Shown here one piece after another: positions 16,167 through 24,204 of a stretch of 64,000 nucleotides of DNA. The stretch covers positions 124,001 through 188,000 of the forward strand of contig CANQWN010000002.1 in NCBI GenBank assembly GCA_947627575.1. Direction: 5' to 3'. The first letter of the stretch is position 1, and the number at the start of each line of letters is the position of its first letter. The notes under the pieces were generated by a model. It was given only the letters and a program-made list of their open reading frames with translations, was not told where the DNA came from and ran no database searches. The stretch comes from an uncultured Clostridia bacterium. GTDB taxonomy: Bacteria; Bacillota; Clostridia; Christensenellales; Borkfalkiaceae. Made by a program: the position numbers and the translations under genes.

Positions 16167-16716
16167 TCCGCAACCTCCTCGGCGCAACATCCTCCCATGT
16201 CAAACTTTCGCCGTTGAACCTGAACCACAAAAAATCGTTATAGGACACGCCGTGGGTCTTTTTGACGATTGCAAGCGGGTCGTAATAGGGAATTTCGAGC
16301 TTTTTAAGGTAGTTGCCGATATTGCGGCAATCGCGCTGCCAACAGCGGGTTTCAAGTATATTCGAGAGTTTGAAAACGTCCATTTCGGTATCGCGGAAAA
16401 TTTGTTTGACGGGGTGCGAAGTAAACCTTTGCACCTTAGCCTTGTTCCCCTTAACCGTGACGTATGATACAAGTTCATCGCGCCAAAAGCATAAAATTTC
16501 AAGCCCTTCCCACCTGTTTTGCGGTTGTTGCGGCGCAAAATTTAATTGCATCCCAAGCGCGCTTGCCAATTTTTGCAGTGTAGACATATTTGGCGAGACT
16601 ATCCCCGCCTCTATCCGCCCGACGGTTGACTGCGGCAAATTGCACCTTTCGGCAAGCTCTCTCTGCGACATTTTAAGTTGTTTTCTCTTCTTTGAAATTT
16701 CCGCAACAAATTCCAT
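16159..16716 (-). CDS. XRE-family HTH regulator, probable HipB-like antitoxin with extra domain
   Basis: 185 residues. An N-terminal XRE helix-turn-helix (KMSQRELAERCNLPQSTVGR and following helix) is joined to a C-terminal domain of about 110 residues that I cannot name; it may substitute for the missing HipA N-subdomain. I start at the ATG at 16714-16716, which has GAGGTG six nt upstream. It is first in a two-gene operon with the HipA-like kinase and probably binds the palindrome in its own promoter. Confidence 0.75.
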   Translation of the reverse strand: MEFVAEISKKRKQLKMSQRELAERCNLPQSTVGRIEAGIVSPNMSTLQKLASALGMQLNFAPQQPQNRWEGLEILCFWRDELVSYVTVKGNKAKVQRFTSHPVKQIFRDTEMDVFKLSNILETRCWQRDCRNIGNYLKKLEIPYYDPLAIVKKTHGVSYNDFLWFRFNGESLTWEDVAPRRLRNV

Positions 16717-16734
16717 TGAATTCACCTCAATCAT

Positions 16735-16764
16735 ATAATAGCATAAATGCTATCAAAATGTCAA
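16735..16764 (-). promoter_or_regulatory. Promoter of the HTH/HipA-like operon with palindromic operator
   Basis: TTGACA (16759-16764), 18-bp spacer, TATTAT (16735-16740). A perfect palindrome ATAGCAT-AA-ATGCTAT (16738-16753) lies over the spacer and -10, exactly where an autorepressor would block RNA polymerase. HipB-type antitoxins act this way. Confidence 0.7.
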
Positions 16765-16793
16765 CAGAATACAGATAAATTGCAAAACGCACG

Positions 16794-16821
16794 CAGGCGG
16801 GGTGCAAATGCACCCCGCCTG
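16794..16821 (-). terminator. Hairpin after the DUF819 gene
   Basis: A 12-bp GC-rich inverted repeat (CAGGCGGGGTGC and its complement around AAAT) about 100 nt past the DUF819 stop. The T tract is weak on the minus strand. It also marks the right edge of the AT-rich island. The 96 bases between it and the DUF819 stop hold nothing I can name. Confidence 0.5.
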
Positions 16822-16917
16822 TTGTTACAAATTTATTTTACTGCCCATACGGTATGTTACGCCCGAGGGTATGCGGCAAGTTTTGCCAACGGGGACGCTG
16901 TTAAAGCCCGCAAGATA

Positions 16918-18120
16918 TCAGGCTATCAACAGCAGAAGTTTGCCCACGCCCAACCCCAACAACGTGCCGATTGCAAGCCCGAGGGCGCCGCAAATCACGC
17001 CCGGGGCTATCATATCCTGACGCTTGCACGCGTTTGCCACAGGCGCAATGAACGGCGGGCCGTATATGCCTGCCGTGGACGTGATTATCGCAGAATATGC
17101 GTCCACGCGGAAAATTTTGCACAGCAAGGCGTGAAGTATTATAACTGAAAGCTGACAGCCCGCGAAAAACGCCAGCGTGGGCAGTATTTCGACGGAAAGC
17201 TGCTTCCAATCAATACTCATAGACAGGGCGAGAGAGAAACAGAGTATCAGGTATGAACCGAGGGAATATTCCCCCTTGATTTCACGTATGGGCTTTATGA
17301 AAGAGAGAGCCACGCCCAGCACCGAGACGGACAGCAATATGTACAGCAGATTTTCGCCGACGGTGCCTTCGGCAACGTATTCAAGCAAGGCGCCTACGCC
17401 CAGACAGCCGACGGAAAGCGCCAACGCGCCCACAAGTTTTAAAATGCTTTTCCAATCCCTTATTCCGAAGCCGAAAGAATAGTCGTCGCGGCGCGCTCCG
17501 CCCTCTGCGGCGGTATTTTTTTTGTCGTCATCGCTTTGCGGCATAGGTTGGGCAACCGCCTTTTTTCTTCCGTCCAGAATTTTTGAATATATCCGCGGGG
17601 CAACCGAAACGAGCAACAAAAAGTACACGCCGCCGACTATCGTATCCGAAACGTTGGCTGCCGCTATCGTGGTTTCGCCCGCGTTAAGCCCCGCGCCTAT
17701 GGCGTTGAGGTTGGGCGTGCCGCCCGTATAAAGCCCAACGGACATAGCCGCAAGTTTTGCGGAGGGGAAAAATTTGAACGTAATGAAAAATGCGGCTACG
17801 GCAACCGCTATCGCGGAAACTATGCACAGCGTATAGCCCACCACCGTGCCGCGGGTAAGTTTTTTAAGGGCGCGGAGATCTATGCTGAACAGTATCAGGG
17901 GTATCGAGAGGGCTACAAGCACGTAAGCCACCGTTGAAATAAGCGATTTATCGTAGCCGTAACCCGTAAAACCTATCGTTGAAAAGGCGAAGCCCACTAT
18001 ATAACAACAAGCGACGGCGCCTATCACGCCTATCGCTTTGTTTATCCGTGTGAGATATATTATCAATACCGGCAAAGTTACCACGCATATCAGCGCGATA
18101 ACCGTCAGAGCAACGTTCAT
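16918..18120 (-). CDS. DUF819 family (YjcL-like) integral membrane protein
   Basis: A 400-residue polytopic protein with about ten hydrophobic helices. GLYTGGTPNLNAIGAGL is the family's most characteristic segment, repeated in related form as STAGIYGPPFIAPVA in the second half, suggesting an inverted two-domain transporter. A polar linker lies around residues 190-220. The ATG overlaps the stop of the upstream acyltransferase gene (ATGA), so the two are co-expressed. The substrate is not known for this family. Confidence 0.85.
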   Translation of the reverse strand: MNVALTVIALICVVTLPVLIIYLTRINKAIGVIGAVACCYIVGFAFSTIGFTGYGYDKSLISTVAYVLVALSIPLILFSIDLRALKKLTRGTVVGYTLCIVSAIAVAVAAFFITFKFFPSAKLAAMSVGLYTGGTPNLNAIGAGLNAGETTIAAANVSDTIVGGVYFLLLVSVAPRIYSKILDGRKKAVAQPMPQSDDDKKNTAAEGGARRDDYSFGFGIRDWKSILKLVGALALSVGCLGVGALLEYVAEGTVGENLLYILLSVSVLGVALSFIKPIREIKGEYSLGSYLILCFSLALSMSIDWKQLSVEILPTLAFFAGCQLSVIILHALLCKIFRVDAYSAIITSTAGIYGPPFIAPVANACKRQDMIAPGVICGALGLAIGTLLGLGVGKLLLLIA

Positions 18121-19223
18121 ATCCGCTTACCGTATATCCTGAAAATTTTGTTTAAAATGCCGCTGACCTTTTCCACATTGCGGCAGGACTGATAGTTGTT
18201 TTCCATTATGGTGCCCGCTTCCATTGCGGTTATACCCGATTTTTTGCAAGTTTTGTAAAATTCGTGGTAGAGCATAAAATTTACGCCGTGGTTTTGGTAT
18301 TCGGGTATGACGTACTGCAACATGGCGCGCACGGACCTGATGCGCGAGCGGTAATACAGCGCCCTGACAAGCGCGACGGGATTTGTTCTGCCCTTCATTT
18401 TGCGGAACACCGTAAAATAATTGGGAATTGCCATCATAACGCCGACGGGCTTATCGTCGCTTTCCCTGCGGCAGATTAAAATAAGTTTTTCCCAAAGAAA
18501 GGCGCGCCAACCCTTTACTATCCGCTCGATATCGGCGCGGGAGGGCGCGGATTGATAAATTTCTTCCTTGTCCGCCGCGATTATTACCGAATACACGTCG
18601 TCTATCTCTCTGTCGATTTTGGAAAAATCGGCGGCGCGGACGTAAAGCCCGTAACGCTTTTTAAGTTTTTCGGTCAGTGGCTGTATGCGCCCCACGTCGT
18701 ACCTATCGTACGAGAGCGCGTACGAATAGGTATCGGCATGTTTTTCAAAGCCGCAATCTTCAAGCAAATCGGCATAGTACGGCGGGTTGTAAGAAGTTAA
18801 AATCATAGGCTCGTATTCAAAGCCCTTTACAAGCAAGCCGCGCCTGTTATCCTGATCGTAAGGGAAATACGGACCCTGTATGTAGGACGCGCCCGCTTCC
18901 GCCAGAATTTTGCACGCTTCCGAAAATATCATCCGTGAAACTTTGAAATCGTTTACACATTCAAAGTGCGAAAAATACCCGCAATTTGAAATGCCGAGAT
19001 GTTTATCGGGGGCGACGGTAACCAAAATGCGCGCTATATATTTGCCGCCGTTTTCCACGGCAAGCGCCCTATACGTCTTATTTTTCAGTACAAGCAATTT
19101 TAAAGTTTTTAAAAGGTCGCCGCGCATATAGGGGACGTAAAAAGGGTCGTTCTTATATAATCCGTCAGCCATAGAGACGAATTTTTTAAGCTGGCTTGCC
19201 GTTTTAAGTTCCTTTACTTGCAC
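18117..19223 (-). CDS. GNAT-like acyltransferase (YghO-like family)
   Basis: A 368-residue cytosolic protein. The first part (GNGGKYIARILV..., GYFSHFECVNDF, ILAEAGASYIQGPYFPYDQDNRRGLLVKGF) and the C-terminal part (MLQYVIPEYQNHGVNFMLYHEFY) look like acetyl-CoA-dependent GNAT halves of the poorly characterised YghO-type group. The start codon is GTG with an AAGGTGA site. Forms an operon with the DUF819 permease. The acyl acceptor is unknown. Confidence 0.65.
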   Translation of the reverse strand: MQVKELKTASQLKKFVSMADGLYKNDPFYVPYMRGDLLKTLKLLVLKNKTYRALAVENGGKYIARILVTVAPDKHLGISNCGYFSHFECVNDFKVSRMIFSEACKILAEAGASYIQGPYFPYDQDNRRGLLVKGFEYEPMILTSYNPPYYADLLEDCGFEKHADTYSYALSYDRYDVGRIQPLTEKLKKRYGLYVRAADFSKIDREIDDVYSVIIAADKEEIYQSAPSRADIERIVKGWRAFLWEKLILICRRESDDKPVGVMMAIPNYFTVFRKMKGRTNPVALVRALYYRSRIRSVRAMLQYVIPEYQNHGVNFMLYHEFYKTCKKSGITAMEAGTIMENNYQSCRNVEKVSGILNKIFRIYGKRI

Positions 19224-19257
19224 TTGATCACCTTGTTTGAAAAATGTAATTTACAGT

Positions 19258-19286
19258 ATTAAATCCGCCCCGACGACGCGGGGCGG
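19258..19286 (-). terminator. Intrinsic terminator after lgt
   Basis: Stem CCGCCCCG/CGGGGCGG with a 6-nt loop, followed on the minus strand by ATTTAAT. It lies just past the lgt stop codon and before the acyltransferase gene. Confidence 0.6.
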
Positions 19287-19293
19287 AAATTAT

Positions 19294-20187
19294 TTATGCT
19301 TTGATTTCTTCCGTTTGATTTTGTTCGTCTTCCGCAGGTTTGGGATTTTCGGGATGCTTCATAAGTTTTGAAAGCACATACTTTTGCAGGAATATATAGC
19401 CCACGCCCAAAATCACCATTATTATAGACCAGAACTGTGAAGGCGTTATAAGCGTGCCGAGGAACTGCCCCCTTTCGTCGCCGCGGACAAATTCGAGGCA
19501 GAAACGCCATATGCCGTATGCGATTGCATACAATGCGAAGTTATAGTTGAATTTAAACCTGAAATACAGCGCCGCCATAACGCCCGCAAGCACGAAGAGA
19601 AAAATCATCTCGAAAAGTTGCGTGGGGATAACGGCGCCCGGATCGTAAATTCCGCCCGTAAAGATATTGTAGCTTTTTGCGCAATGCAGCCCGTACCACG
19701 CGTCGGTGGGTTTGCCGTAGCAACAACCCGCAAAAAAACAGCCCAATCTGCCGAAGCCGTGAGCTATCGTTATGCCTATCGGGATAAAGGGCAACGCGTC
19801 TGTAAGCGTGGCGTTCATTTCGGCTTTGAGAAAGCGGATTTTGGTGCGGGGGCGCACGACGTACATATACAGGTTCCATACGCCGAGGAAACTTATTACG
19901 CCGCCGATAAGCCCGCCTATAAACGTCATACCGCTTGCTATATCGAAGCCGTCCTGCGGGGAAGCGATATAGTTGTACGTAGCCTGAAACAGCGCGGCGG
20001 AAAAAATGCCGAAGCCCGTGCCGAATATGCCTATGAAAAGCACGCTGTCAAGCGACGCCTCGTTAAACTTTTTAAGGTGCATGGCGATGTACAGAAATAC
20101 AAAACAGCACACTATGCCGATCGCCATACATATTCCGTAAAGATATACCGGATTTCCGAAAATTTTGAAAATAGGTTGGGGATGCAT
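19294..20187 (-). CDS. lgt: Prolipoprotein diacylglyceryl transferase
   Basis: Transfers diacylglycerol from phosphatidylglycerol to the lipobox cysteine of prolipoproteins at the membrane. 297 residues, seven or so hydrophobic helices, with the signature HGFGRLGCFFAGCCYG (conserved His, Arg and Gly) in the middle and VRGDERGQFLG near the C-terminus. The C-terminal 30 residues are acidic and polar (EDEQNQTEEIKA). It has its own promoter and terminator. It would lipidate the giant lipoprotein at 42.1-51.7 kb and the S41 protease. Confidence 0.93.
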   Translation of the reverse strand: MHPQPIFKIFGNPVYLYGICMAIGIVCCFVFLYIAMHLKKFNEASLDSVLFIGIFGTGFGIFSAALFQATYNYIASPQDGFDIASGMTFIGGLIGGVISFLGVWNLYMYVVRPRTKIRFLKAEMNATLTDALPFIPIGITIAHGFGRLGCFFAGCCYGKPTDAWYGLHCAKSYNIFTGGIYDPGAVIPTQLFEMIFLFVLAGVMAALYFRFKFNYNFALYAIAYGIWRFCLEFVRGDERGQFLGTLITPSQFWSIIMVILGVGYIFLQKYVLSKLMKHPENPKPAEDEQNQTEEIKA

Positions 20188-20212
20188 ACTTTTTTAACCT
20201 TTTGTTTAATCA

Positions 20213-20241
20213 ATTATAACACTCTTTTACATTATTTGCAA
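20213..20241 (-). promoter_or_regulatory. SigA-type promoter of lgt
   Basis: TTGCAA (20236-20241), 17-bp spacer, TATAAT (20213-20218) on the minus strand; the AAAGG ribosome site and lgt ATG follow within 26 nt. Confidence 0.6.
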
Positions 20242-20288
20242 CAAAATGCGGCTATGTGGCTATATTTTATAACGTTTTGCAAAATCGC

Positions 20289-20326
20289 AAAAAAATACGG
20301 GCGGCGCATAAGTATGCGCCGCCCGT
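20289..20326 (-). terminator. Strong intrinsic terminator after the ssb-like gene
   Basis: A 14-bp stem (ACGGGCGGCGCATA and complement, 2-nt centre) followed by TATTTTTTT on the minus strand, just past the stop at 20337. Confidence 0.8.
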
Positions 20327-20336
20327 GCGGAAATTT

Positions 20337-21026
20337 TCATATCCCGTTCTGTTCGTAATTCTTCGGCGAAGAATACAGGTCGAATTCTTCGTCTATATCG
20401 AATTCGTCGTCCTCGTCGAATGCGGCAAGTTTGGAAATGGAAACTTCGTACGCGGTCATCGTAAGATAGCTTTCGTCCGGCTGTTTTTTCTGATATTCGC
20501 GGCTTTGTATCCTGCCTGAAAGCGCGATTCTGTCCCCGACGGACAATCCGCGGACGAAGCGGGCGTTCCTCCCCCACGCTATGGCGGGAATGTAGTCCGA
20601 CTTGTTGTAACTGCGGTTTACGGCTATAAGCAGATCGGCTATTTCTCGGTTGAAGGGCGTGGTGCGGTATACGGGCGGTTTGCAGATATAGCCCGAAAGC
20701 ACTATGGCGTTGGGATTTTTACCGTTTTCCTCATCTAAAAGTTCGCGCACGAACACGGTGAGCATAAGCCGCGATTTGCCGTTTTCCAGCTTGTTGTAAC
20801 TTCTGAACTGCCCCAGCGCGCAGATGGTAGAGCCCACTTTCAGTTCCTTCGTCATTATCCTTTCGGATACGGTTACGGGCAGGATATCCGCCTGCCCTGA
20901 TAGGCGCATCACCTTTACGGGAAATTCGTAAAAGCCCTCGCCGTACACTTCGTGCGAAAATACCGCTTCCGCCGCTATTTCGCCGCATAAGTAAACCCTG
21001 TTGTTCTTTTCCGTACTGTAATTCAT
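20337..21026 (-). CDS. Single-stranded DNA-binding protein-like, two OB folds
   Basis: A 229-residue protein in which two SSB-like OB domains follow each other: NRVYLCGEIAAEAVFSHEVYGEGFYEFPVKVMR... (about 9-90) and ANAIVLSGYICKPPVYRTTPFNREIADLLIAVNR... (about 103-190). The second contains PAIAWGRNARFVRGLSVGDRIALSGRIQSREY, a typical SSB strand pair. The C-terminus is acidic (DEDDEFDIDEEFD) but ends in EQNGI rather than the DDDIPF tip. A separate classical ssb is expected elsewhere. AGGAGG precedes the ATG. It is 31 nt after the pdaB-like gene. Confidence 0.8.
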   Translation of the reverse strand: MNYSTEKNNRVYLCGEIAAEAVFSHEVYGEGFYEFPVKVMRLSGQADILPVTVSERIMTKELKVGSTICALGQFRSYNKLENGKSRLMLTVFVRELLDEENGKNPNAIVLSGYICKPPVYRTTPFNREIADLLIAVNRSYNKSDYIPAIAWGRNARFVRGLSVGDRIALSGRIQSREYQKKQPDESYLTMTAYEVSISKLAAFDEDDEFDIDEEFDLYSSPKNYEQNGI

Positions 21027-21057
21027 ATATGCCTCCTTTCGGTTTTTCCTTTCAAAT

Positions 21058-21840
21058 TCAGTTTGCGGGGCGTTGTACTCCCCCGCCGTCGATATAGTAA
21101 TTTTCCCTGTATATCAGCTCGCCCACGGGCACGAAGGTGTAGCCCCTGTTTTTGAGGGTGGATATTATCACGGGTACGGCTTCCGCCGTGTGAAGCCCGT
21201 TGTTGTGCATAAGTATTATCGAGCCTTGCTTTACGCCGTTTATCACGCGCATAGCTATGTCCGCCGCGGAAAGATCTTTCCAATCGAGACTGTCTACGTC
21301 CCACTGCACCGTGTAAAAGCCCAACTGCGAAGCCGTTTTTATAAGCTCGTCGTCATAGTCGCCGAAGGGCGGGCGGAACAGCTCTACCTTTTTGCCCGTG
21401 ACGGAAGTTATCGCTTCCGCAGAGGACAGCAGTTCTTCCTCTATCTCGCGGGCGTTTTGTTTGGACATATAACTGTGCGTGGAAGAATGTGTGCCTATCT
21501 CGCAACCCGCCGCATCGATCTTTTTTACAAATTCGGGATATTTTTCAACCCAGAAGCTGACGCAGAAGAAAGTTGCGCGCGCTTCGCCCACTTCCAGCGC
21601 CTTCAATATGGCGTCGGTATAATCCGCGCCCCACGCGCAGTCGAAAGTGACTGAAACAAGTTTTTGTTCGCGCTGTACGGAATAGATGGGCACGAGGCGG
21701 GGAGAAAGGTTGTAATACACGGCGTACGCGCCCGAATACCGCGCGCCGATGGCAAGCGCAACCATAACCGCAACCGCCGCCGCGGACAAGAGAAGTTTGC
21801 CGAGTTTTAATGTAACTATAAATTTTGTTCGCTTTACCAT
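21058..21840 (-). CDS. PdaB-type polysaccharide deacetylase
   Basis: A 260-residue protein with an N-terminal membrane anchor (about 12-35) and an extracellular NodB-homology domain. Motif 1 is TFDCAWG, the PdaB-type variant with a single Asp rather than DD. Motif 2 is HSSTHS with the metal histidines and motif 3 is RPPFGDYD. Motifs LQWDVDSLDW-like (TVQWDVDSLDW) and LMHNNG complete the site. PdaB helps maintain cortex during spore development; chitin or peptidoglycan deacetylase activity is inferred. It heads a two-gene operon with the ssb-like gene. The upstream 220 bases contain only the rarA terminator. Confidence 0.85.
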   Translation of the reverse strand: MVKRTKFIVTLKLGKLLLSAAAVAVMVALAIGARYSGAYAVYYNLSPRLVPIYSVQREQKLVSVTFDCAWGADYTDAILKALEVGEARATFFCVSFWVEKYPEFVKKIDAAGCEIGTHSSTHSYMSKQNAREIEEELLSSAEAITSVTGKKVELFRPPFGDYDDELIKTASQLGFYTVQWDVDSLDWKDLSAADIAMRVINGVKQGSIILMHNNGLHTAEAVPVIISTLKNRGYTFVPVGELIYRENYYIDGGGVQRPAN

Positions 21841-21980
21841 ATTAAGATTTCCGCTTGGTCGTAATAAAAATGTTTTTGTAATATTGTGGCTAATTATTAA
21901 GTTTTTGCCCCGCCGTAAAAATTTATCCTGAAATAATTTATTTTTTATGTCCGCGGATTATGACGTAAAATGCAAAGCGG

Positions 21981-22013
21981 CAAAAAAAAGCCGCAAGGCG
22001 CGTTGCCCTGCGG
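21981..22013 (-). terminator. Intrinsic terminator after rarA
   Basis: Stem CCGCAGGGC/GCCTTGCGG (one G-U) followed on the minus strand by CTTTTTTTT, about 50 nt past the rarA stop. Confidence 0.65.
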
Positions 22014-22063
22014 GTTTGAAAAATATGTAAAAAAATGTCGTTGGTTAAGGCATATTACGGGGG

Positions 22064-23377
22064 CTATTTGTTTTTGCCCTTGTTTTTGCGGTTTTGCTTT
22101 ACCTGATTTTCGTAACCGTAATCGGACGGAACGTAGTACACCCTGTCCTTTAATTTATCGGGCAGGTACTGCTGTTCCACCCACCCGCCCGAATAATCGT
22201 GCGGGTACTTGTAATCGGCGCTTTGGGCTTTTGTCTGCCTGTCGCCGAAAGTGTTGTCTCGCAGGTACGGCGGCACGCCCTCGTCGTCGCGCACTTCCGC
22301 CGCGTCCTTCTTTGCGGCGTTCATCGCCTTTACCACGCTGTTGCTTTTGGGTGCTTCGCAAACGTAAATTATGGCGTTTGAAAGGGGGATAAGTCCCTCT
22401 GGGTAGCCCGTTTTTTCCAGCACGTACATTGCGGACGAAGCCACGACAAGCGCGTTGGGGTCGGACATACCCACGTCCTCCGAAGAATGTATCACCAGCC
22501 TGCGGGCTATCATCATGGGGTCGCAACCGCCCTCTATAAGCCGCATTGCGTAGTACAAAGCGGCGTTGGAATCGCTGCCGCGCAAGGACTTGCAGAACGC
22601 GGAAAGATAATCGTAATAGGCGTCCTCGTTATAGCTTAACGCCTTGCGCTGAATAGATTGTTCCGCGTCCGACAGGGTAACTTTTATACTGCCGTCCGCC
22701 TGCGGAGGGGTTGTAAGCACGGCAAGTTCAAGCGCGTTGTACGCGGTGCGTAGATCCCCCGCCGCCGTGCGGGCTATGTGGCGCAGCGCCTGCTCCTCCA
22801 CTTCCGCGGGATATTCGCCCAAACCTCTGCGCTTATCCTTCAATGCGCGTTCCAGCGCGCCGCGGATCTCTTCTTCGGTCAGCTGTTTGAATTCAAATAC
22901 GCGGCAACGGGATACTATTGCGGGCGTCATTGAAGCGTAGGGGTTTTCCGTAGTGGAACCTATGAAGATAACCGTGCCCTTTTCAATGGCGGGCAACAGG
23001 GAATCGGACTGCGTTTTATTGAAGCGGTGACATTCGTCTAACATAAGATAGGTGCGCTTGCCGTATAGGCGCAGATTTTCGCGCGCCTGATCCACCGCCT
23101 TTTTTACGTCGGCAACGCCCGCCTGCACGGCGTTCAATTTTATAAACTCGCCGTGGGTGGTTGAAGCGATTATGTTGGCAAGCGTGGTTTTGCCCGTGCC
23201 GGGAGGACCCCAGAATATGCAACTGCCCAACCTGTCCAGAGAGATTGCCCGCCGAAGCAGACTGCCCTCCGCCACTATATGTTTTTGCCCTATAAATTCG
23301 TTGAGATTGTTTGCGCGCATGCGCTCGGCAAGGGGTTTGGCTTTGTCCTCGTTGCCGTTAAGGTCGAATAAATCCAT
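22064..23377 (-). CDS. rarA: Replication-associated recombination protein A (AAA+ ATPase)
   Basis: A RarA/MgsA/WRNIP1-family clamp-loader-like ATPase of 437 residues acting at stalled forks. It shows Walker A WGPPGTGKTTLAN, Walker B MLDECHRFNK, sensor 1 FIGSTTENPY and the tetramerisation region GGCDPMMIARRLVIHSSEDVG. It ends in a basic KQNRKNKGKNK tail. The ATG follows the patatin gene stop directly, with the ribosome site inside that gene's last codons. Confidence 0.93.
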   Translation of the reverse strand: MDLFDLNGNEDKAKPLAERMRANNLNEFIGQKHIVAEGSLLRRAISLDRLGSCIFWGPPGTGKTTLANIIASTTHGEFIKLNAVQAGVADVKKAVDQARENLRLYGKRTYLMLDECHRFNKTQSDSLLPAIEKGTVIFIGSTTENPYASMTPAIVSRCRVFEFKQLTEEEIRGALERALKDKRRGLGEYPAEVEEQALRHIARTAAGDLRTAYNALELAVLTTPPQADGSIKVTLSDAEQSIQRKALSYNEDAYYDYLSAFCKSLRGSDSNAALYYAMRLIEGGCDPMMIARRLVIHSSEDVGMSDPNALVVASSAMYVLEKTGYPEGLIPLSNAIIYVCEAPKSNSVVKAMNAAKKDAAEVRDDEGVPPYLRDNTFGDRQTKAQSADYKYPHDYSGGWVEQQYLPDKLKDRVYYVPSDYGYENQVKQNRKNKGKNK

Positions 23378-24172
23378 TTAATCCTCAATCAACTTCCGTA
23401 TTTTATCTATGTTTTTCAGCCCGGCGGCATAGCCTTCCGCATACGCCCTGTCCAATTGCTTTATGGCGTACTGGTTTATGCCATTCATTTCGGGCTGTAT
23501 AAGCAGATCGCAGATATCCGAATATTGTTCAAGCAGGCGTTTGGTGTTGTTGGCGTCCATTACGTCGAAGGTGCGCATTATAACCGAAAGTATGTTATGC
23601 ACGTCGTCCACGGGCAGGGAAGCGTTTTTAAGCACGTCCACCGCCACTATTACCTCCGCGCCCATCTCCTTTGCCTCCCTTATGGGAAGCCTGACGAGAA
23701 CGCCGCCGTCCACAAAAAATCTGCCGTCCGCGCGTACGGGGCGGAATACCGCCGGAATTGTGCAGGAAGCCTGTATGGCAAGCGCGGCGTCGCCCTCGCG
23801 AAAGACGTAACTTTCGCCCGAATACAAATCGGTGGCAACGCAGGCGAAGGGGATTTTAAAATTTTCTATCTTTTCGCCGTCAAGCAGTTTTACAAGCACG
23901 TCGCTCAATTTTTTGCTGCGTAGCAAAGCCATCTGCGAAAGGGGACGGATAGACGGGTCTATAAGGTCGCTCTTTTTGATTTTAAGCGCTATTTCGCGCA
24001 TTTCGGCAGGGGATTTTCCGCTTGCATAGCAACCGCCCACTACCGCGCCCATAGAACTGCCCGTCACGCAGAAAGGGGTTATGCCCGCTTCCTCCAACGC
24101 TTGCAGAAAGCCTATGTGCGCAACCCCGCGCGAACCGCCCGCACCGAGGACAAGCGCCAATTTTTTACTCAT
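23378..24172 (-). CDS. Patatin-like phospholipase (RssA/YlbK-like)
   Basis: A 264-residue patatin-fold acyl hydrolase with a Ser-Asp dyad. The oxyanion loop is GAGGSRGVAHIG, the nucleophile elbow GSSMG, and the Asp motif DGGV. Highly similar layout to the uncharacterised RssA/YchK/YlbK group. It is divergent from ylbJ, and in B. subtilis ylbK and ylbJ are also neighbours, which supports a YlbK assignment. Substrate unknown. Confidence 0.85.
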   Translation of the reverse strand: MSKKLALVLGAGGSRGVAHIGFLQALEEAGITPFCVTGSSMGAVVGGCYASGKSPAEMREIALKIKKSDLIDPSIRPLSQMALLRSKKLSDVLVKLLDGEKIENFKIPFACVATDLYSGESYVFREGDAALAIQASCTIPAVFRPVRADGRFFVDGGVLVRLPIREAKEMGAEVIVAVDVLKNASLPVDDVHNILSVIMRTFDVMDANNTKRLLEQYSDICDLLIQPEMNGINQYAIKQLDRAYAEGYAAGLKNIDKIRKLIED

Positions 24173-24204
24173 AATTTACCGCCTTATACAGTATTTTAGA
24201 ATAA

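Noticed and set aside
16822-16917. In-frame extension of the DUF819 gene beyond its TGA for 28 codons
   Set aside because: Such a run is not rare by chance, no readthrough signal is visible, and the protein already ends at the normal place after its last helix.
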